NCBI RefSeq assembly: GCF_013087515.1
Contig: NZ_JABFCN010000014.1
Location: 215,291-279,290 of the forward strand
Length of the DNA stretch: 64,000 nucleotides
Direction of reading: 5' to 3'
From: Rhizobium sophorae
GTDB lineage: Bacteria; Pseudomonadota; Alphaproteobacteria; Rhizobiales; Rhizobiaceae
In this document: one piece after another, positions 61,505 to 64,000 of the stretch
Numbering within the stretch: the stretch's first letter is position 1
Layout of the letters: the number at the start of each line of letters is the position of its first letter
Notes under the pieces: model-generated
Told to the model about the DNA's origin: nothing
Database searches by the model: none
What the model saw: only the letters and a program-made list of their open reading frames with translations
Program-made: the position numbers and the translations under genes

Positions 61505-62797
61505 ATGGAAAGCGGAAATGTGACGACGCCCTTCGGGCGGCGGCCAATGACGCTTGGCATGTTAGCAAGCCAGGCGGCTGCTCGAGAAATCGAGCCCGGC
61601 CAATCTATCGACAAGTGGAAACTCTATCGTGCCCTGTGCGAGGCCAAGCCGCTGCTCGGCATCACCGATCGGGCGCTCGCTATCCTGAACGCCTTGCTGA
61701 GCTTTTATCCTAAGGGGGAGATCTCTGAGGAAAACGGGCTCGTTGTGTTCCCTTCCAATGCACAGCTCTCGCTACGCGCGCATGGAATGGCGGAGCAGAC
61801 GATCCGTCGCCATCTGGCGACCCTGATCGAAGCCGGGCTGCTGATCCGCAAGGACAGCCCGAACGGCAAGCGCTACGCCCGCAAGGAGCAGGGTGGGGAG
61901 ATCCGCGAGGCATTCGGTTTTTCGCTGGCCCCGCTGCTTGTGCGCGCTGAGGAGATCGAGCGGTTGGCGGCGCAGGTGGTTGCGGAACGGTTGCATCTGC
62001 AGCGGCTCAGAGAACGCCTGACGCTTTGCCGGCGCGATATCGCCAAGCTCATCGAGATGGCATTGGAGGAGGGCGCCACTGGCGATTGGAGCCGGGTTCA
62101 CTTGCATTTTCGCAGTGTCGTCGAGCGGCTGCCACGGTCGCCTTCCGCCGAACAGGTCGCCGACGCACTCGACGAATTGGATCTGCTGCGCGAAGAAATC
62201 ACCAATCAGTTGGAAATGCAGGTTAAAGTTCAAAATCAAAGCGGCAATGCCCAACATGATGAGCGGCACATACAGAATTCAAATCCACAATCCATCACTG
62301 AACTTGAACCAGCTTCTGAAATGAAGCAGGCCGCAACGGCGGATGATCGATCGGCAGATCGAGCCGAACCGACAGTCCGAATACAGAAAGATGAAGAGAA
62401 GAATGGGCGTGTGCCGGCCGCAAGTTCTGCCTCCGCTGCCAAAGGTGCGCTCAAATCCTTCCCGCTCGGGTTGGTGCTGCAGGCCTGCCCGGAAATCGCA
62501 GCCTATGGTCCGCAGGGCTCGGTCGGCACATGGCGCGAGCTGATGGCCGCGGCTGTGGTCGTTCGTTCGATGCTCGGCGTCAGCCCATCGGCCTACGAGC
62601 AGGCCTGCGAGATCATGGGACCTGAAAATGCGGCCACTGTCATGGCCTGTGTCCTCGAAAGGGCAGGGCACATCAACTCCGCCGGCGGTTATCTGCGCGA
62701 TCTGACACGACGCGCCGAGAAAGGGGAATTCGCCATCGGACCGATGTTGATGGCCCTTGCCCGCAGCAATTCGCCGATAAGGGGGAAGACAGGATGA
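61505..62797 (+). CDS. repC: RepABC plasmid replication initiator RepC
   Basis: A 430-residue initiator. The start MESGNVTTPFGRRPMTL at ATG 61505 is typical; the open frame continues to a TTG at 61487. It includes a winged-helix region (KPLLGITDRALAILNALLSFYP, IRRHLATLIEAGLLIRKDSPNG) and the conserved C-terminal GTWRELMAAAVVVRSMLGVSPSAYEQA. The middle (residues 240-320) is hydrophilic and AT-rich in DNA, and this is where the origin is thought to lie in the family. It is required for replication; its amount is limited by the counter-transcribed RNA upstream. Confidence 0.95.
   Translation: MESGNVTTPFGRRPMTLGMLASQAAAREIEPGQSIDKWKLYRALCEAKPLLGITDRALAILNALLSFYPKGEISEENGLVVFPSNAQLSLRAHGMAEQTIRRHLATLIEAGLLIRKDSPNGKRYARKEQGGEIREAFGFSLAPLLVRAEEIERLAAQVVAERLHLQRLRERLTLCRRDIAKLIEMALEEGATGDWSRVHLHFRSVVERLPRSPSAEQVADALDELDLLREEITNQLEMQVKVQNQSGNAQHDERHIQNSNPQSITELEPASEMKQAATADDRSADRAEPTVRIQKDEEKNGRVPAASSASAAKGALKSFPLGLVLQACPEIAAYGPQGSVGTWRELMAAAVVVRSMLGVSPSAYEQACEIMGPENAATVMACVLERAGHINSAGGYLRDLTRRAEKGEFAIGPMLMALARSNSPIRGKTG
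62205..62400 (+). other. Candidate replication origin within repC
   Basis: An AT-rich stretch inside the repC reading frame. It includes AAATGCAGGTTAAAGTTCAAAAT and similar, encoding a run of Asn, Gln, Glu and Ser (VKVQNQSGNAQ, IQNSNPQSI). In repABC plasmids the origin maps to such a region of repC. The exact origin is not visible in the sequence alone. Confidence 0.5.
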
Positions 62798-63086
62798 AAT
62801 TCACTTCGTGGTCTGCCTGACGCGCGTTTGTATGGTTAACGGAGTGTAACGGAAATGAACGCCGAGATAACTTCTGACTGGTGTCTTCTTGCTTTTGGAT
62901 CAGTGGGTTAGGGAACCTGACAAAAGCCTGAGAGGCGATGCGGCATCTGCAAGTGGGTGGGCGTCCACGCCGGTCGATGGAGAACACCACGTCCTCGTAG
63001 TTGACGCGAAACGCTTTTTGACGATACGGCAACGCGATAGCGCGAATGGCGGATGGTCGGTCGGTAAGGCGGAAGAACTGCGGAGC

Positions 63087-63653
63087 ATGGGTTTGAAACG
63101 GGCGGTGGATTTTTTCTTGGCTTTGACTGCGTCAGCGATCCTGCTCGTTCCAATCCTTGTCGTTGCTCTTTGTGTTCGCCTTACCTCGCCGGGACCGATC
63201 CTCTATTGGTCAAAACGTGTCGGCCGCTTCAATCAGATCTTCCTGATGCCGAAATTTCGTAGCATGCGGGTCGACACACCGACCGTTGCCACACATCTGC
63301 TCGAAAATCCGGATCGATTTCTGACACCCATCGGTTCGTTTCTGCGCAAATCGAGCCTCGACGAACTGCCGCAGCTCTGGTGCATTCTCGAGGGGAAAAT
63401 GAGTTTCGTCGGCCCACGGCCGGCACTCTACAATCAATATGATCTGATAGAATTGCGGACGGCCCATGGTGTCGACAAGCTCCTGCCTGGACTGACGGGA
63501 TGGGCGCAAATTAATGGCCGGGACGAATTGCCGATTCCGGAGAAGGTGAAATTCGATGTCGAATACCTCGAGCGGCGCTCGTTCGGCTTCGACATACGCA
63601 TCCTGTTTCTGACCGCAGAGAAGGTTATCCGCCGTAAGGGCATACGGCATTAA
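63087..63653 (+). CDS. Undecaprenyl-phosphate sugar-1-phosphate transferase type protein (lps-beta-1-like)
   Basis: A 188-residue bacterial sugar transferase of the ExoY/WcaJ/WbaP C-terminal type. One N-terminal helix (FFLALTASAILLVPILVVALC) is followed by SPGPILYWSKRVGRFNQIFLMPKFRSMR, the family signature, and SFLRKSSLDELPQLWCILEGKMSFVGPRP and LLPGLTGWAQINGRDEL, which hold the catalytic aspartate-glutamate and Arg residues. It is short, without the large N-terminal domain of WbaP. The ATG at 63087 fits the family; a longer open frame upstream shows no homology. The 289 bp between repC and this gene include only an 18-codon mini-frame (62855-62911) of doubtful meaning. The pair with the next gene resembles the R. 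etli plasmid lps-beta locus. Confidence 0.87.
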   Translation: MGLKRAVDFFLALTASAILLVPILVVALCVRLTSPGPILYWSKRVGRFNQIFLMPKFRSMRVDTPTVATHLLENPDRFLTPIGSFLRKSSLDELPQLWCILEGKMSFVGPRPALYNQYDLIELRTAHGVDKLLPGLTGWAQINGRDELPIPEKVKFDVEYLERRSFGFDIRILFLTAEKVIRRKGIRH

Positions 63654-63776
63654 ATTACCTACTTCTGATAGATAAGTCGGTGCGGAAGACCTTGATTTCC
63701 GATTATTTCAGTTGCGCTCGTTGCAGAAAGCGACAAGAAGGTGGTTGTCCATTGATCTGCGAGACGCTGGTAAGCA

Positions 63777-64000
63777 ATGCCTGAAAATACTCCCACTGAG
63801 ACGCCACGCTCAGGTTGGTTCTTAATGCCGATGCAAGCGCTCGTCGCCCCTCTGCTGGCGATGCCGCGTGTTGCCAAACGCGCCCTGGCCTTGCTGGTGG
63901 ATTCCAGCTTTTGTGTTCTGACGATCTGGCTCGCCTATTGTTTCCGCCTCAACGAATGGACGGTGCTGACCGGCGTGCAATGGTTGCCGGTCGTCGTTTC
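63777..64000 (+). CDS. Start of a CapD/WbpM-like nucleotide-sugar 4,6-dehydratase (lps-beta-2-like)
   Basis: Partial; it runs off the right edge. The ATG at 63777 begins MPENTPTETPRSGWFLMPM and leads into helices AKRALALLVDSSFCVLTIWLAY and GVQWLPVVV. Membrane-anchored dehydratases of this type (CapD, WbpM, PglF) start with several helices before the catalytic Rossmann domain, and they follow sugar transferase genes in O-antigen clusters. Only 74 codons are present, so the catalytic residues are out of view and the assignment rests on context and the helical start. Confidence 0.6.
   Translation, partial: MPENTPTETPRSGWFLMPMQALVAPLLAMPRVAKRALALLVDSSFCVLTIWLAYCFRLNEWTVLTGVQWLPVVV

Noticed and set aside
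62855..62911. 18-codon mini-frame after repC
   Set aside because: A start with GGAGTGTAACGGAA upstream exists, but length and composition give no support for coding, and no attenuation role is evident.

Overview
The window looks like part of a repABC plasmid from a Rhizobium of the R. etli / R. leguminosarum group. The evidence is a repA-repB-repC partition and replication operon at 59.0-62.8 kb with two parS palindromes and a counter-transcribed RNA, high GC coding sequence on both strands, and accessory ABC transport and catabolic operons. Just beyond repC lie a sugar transferase and the start of a CapD/WbpM-like protein. That pair resembles the lps-beta locus described on an R. etli plasmid, so the replicon is probably a p42b-like or pRL-type plasmid (inference).

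Region by region. 0-1 kb: the N-terminus of a probable hydroxyacid dehydrogenase and a HupE/UreJ-type nickel permease. 1.1-8.4 kb: a complete cytochrome bd module (GbsR/MarR-type regulator, cydD, cydC, cydA, cydB and an unlisted 40-codon cydX) behind an almost ideal class II FNR/FixK promoter. 8.4-15.6 kb: a sugar-type ABC importer, a fused Gfo/Idh/MocA-aldo/keto reductase and a divergent AraC regulator. 15.6-25.6 kb: a guanidine assimilation operon (sigma-54 promoter, guanidine-I riboswitch, ABC importer, two DUF1989 carboxyguanidine deiminase subunits, biotin-dependent guanidine/urea carboxylase, allophanate hydrolase). 25.9-35.4 kb: a GntR regulator and a second sigma-54 operon with a BMP-type ABC importer, formamidase, biuret hydrolase, cyanuric acid hydrolase, a BiuH-like second cysteine hydrolase and a cupin. 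The second operon has no allophanate hydrolase, so its product is probably finished by AtzF of the first; together they form a guanidine / biuret / cyanurate nitrogen-scavenging island.

35.5-44.7 kb: a polar amino-acid ABC importer with a HutC-type repressor, a LysR regulator, a flavin-dependent monooxygenase with its flavin reductase, an aminotransferase and a ureohydrolase. 44.8-51 kb: a VOC protein, two Gfo/Idh/MocA dehydrogenases, a fumarylacetoacetase-fold enzyme and a full-length methylmalonyl-CoA mutase. 51-57.7 kb: a second monooxygenase, a metQNI methionine importer split by a 356-bp element with 34-bp terminal inverted repeats and several internal hairpins, an FMN reductase and an Fsr-like MFS pump. 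58-64 kb: an XRE regulator, repABC and the start of the LPS locus.

The strongest non-genic signals are the two sigma-54 promoters plus riboswitch, the FNR box and 20-bp palindrome before the cyd genes, the foldable element inside the met operon, and a dispersed palindromic repeat present twice in opposite orientation. All homology statements rest on reading motifs and recall of families; no database search was run.
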